A stretch of 6,127 nt of DNA from Nevskiales bacterium (GTDB taxonomy: Bacteria > Pseudomonadota > Gammaproteobacteria > Nevskiales > Nevskiaceae): contig JAKEEJ010000107.1 in assembly GCA_022616655.1 (NCBI GenBank), positions 1-6,127 of the forward strand, read 5' to 3'. Below the pieces are notes generated by a model. That model saw only the letters and a program-made list of their open reading frames with translations. It had not been told where the DNA came from and ran no database searches. Made by a program: the position numbers and the translations under genes. Shown piece after piece: positions 5,960 to 6,127 of this stretch. Each line of letters begins with the position of its first letter. The stretch's first letter is position 1.

Positions 5960-6127
5960 TCATTCGACCGCCCGCACCGCGGGCGGTTTCCAGCTGCGAT
6001 CGAAAATTGGTTTGCGTGGGTTGTAACAACGCAAGGCCAGGACAAAATCCCCCGGTGGCGCCGGCAGCCAGTTCGATTCCCGATCTTTGCCGGGCGATTC
6101 GTGCTGGATGTAAATCTCCAGCGAGCC
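5960..6127 (-). CDS. C-terminal end of a DUF1254/DUF1214-type protein (5' truncated)
   Basis: A - strand frame enters from the right edge and ends at TGA 5962-5960, giving 55 residues. It reads GSLEIYIQHESPGK, then DRESNWLPAPPGDFVLALR, then ...FDRSWKPPAVRAVE at the end. The combination I-Y-I-Q-x-x-SPGK-x-x-ESNWLPAP-x-G-x-F-x-L-x-LR-x-Y followed by W-K-P-P-x-V is the C-terminal signature of the DUF1214 domain. That domain usually follows a DUF1254 domain in exported or periplasmic proteins of unresolved function. The rest, including any signal peptide, lies beyond the window. It reads in the same direction as xdhC with an 84-base gap, so co-transcription with the molybdenum cluster is possible but unproven. 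A perfect 9-bp inverted repeat sits in its last codons. Confidence 0.85.
   Translation of the reverse strand, partial: GSLEIYIQHESPGKDRESNWLPAPPGDFVLALRCYNPRKPIFDRSWKPPAVRAVE
5967..5987. other. Perfect 9-bp inverted repeat at the 3' end of the DUF1214 gene
   Basis: accgcccgc (5967-5975) pairs with gcgggcggt (5979-5987) across a 3-base loop, ending just before the DUF1214 stop codon (5962-5960). It encodes the PPAVRAV segment. On the - strand no T-run follows, so an intrinsic terminator is not supported. It could stabilise or attenuate the transcript between this gene and xdhC, or be a by-product of GC-rich codons. Confidence 0.35.

Overview
GC-rich bacterial DNA, most likely from a proteobacterium. 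The evidence for that is the periplasmic IorAB-type molybdenum hydroxylase, the DUF1254/DUF1214-type protein and the possible outer-membrane lipoprotein signal. No rRNA, tRNA, CRISPR array, transposase or phage gene is visible, so I do not go below phylum.

Left part, + strand (1-1406). The window opens in the last 30 codons of a gene resembling the C-terminus of 3-hydroxyisobutyrate dehydrogenase-type NAD(P) oxidoreductases. A leader of about 105 bases with two competing inverted repeats follows. Next is a 401-residue exported protein of unknown function, probably a beta-propeller and possibly a lipoprotein.

Middle and right part, - strand (1410-6127). A tightly packed four-gene cluster is read right to left: xdhC, mocA, iorA-like small subunit, iorB-like large subunit. 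All three junctions overlap (TTGA, 26 bases, ATGA), which implies co-transcription and translational coupling. The last two genes encode a two-subunit xanthine oxidase-family hydroxylase or aldehyde dehydrogenase. The small subunit carries two [2Fe-2S] clusters. The large subunit binds molybdopterin cytosine dinucleotide (MCD) and has a Tat signal. The first two genes supply the cofactor: MocA makes MCD from molybdenum cofactor and CTP, and XdhC binds, protects and helps insert the matured cofactor. Upstream on the same strand, 84 bases away, is the C-terminal end of a DUF1254/DUF1214-type protein, which may belong to the same transcript.

The two halves converge with only 3 bases between stop codons, at a perfect 8-bp GC-rich hairpin inside the end of iorB. 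I see no radically new system. The points worth a second look are the overlapping gene junctions (one with a non-ATG start), unusual residues in MocA and XdhC, the absence of a nearby electron acceptor, and the uncharacterised exported protein.
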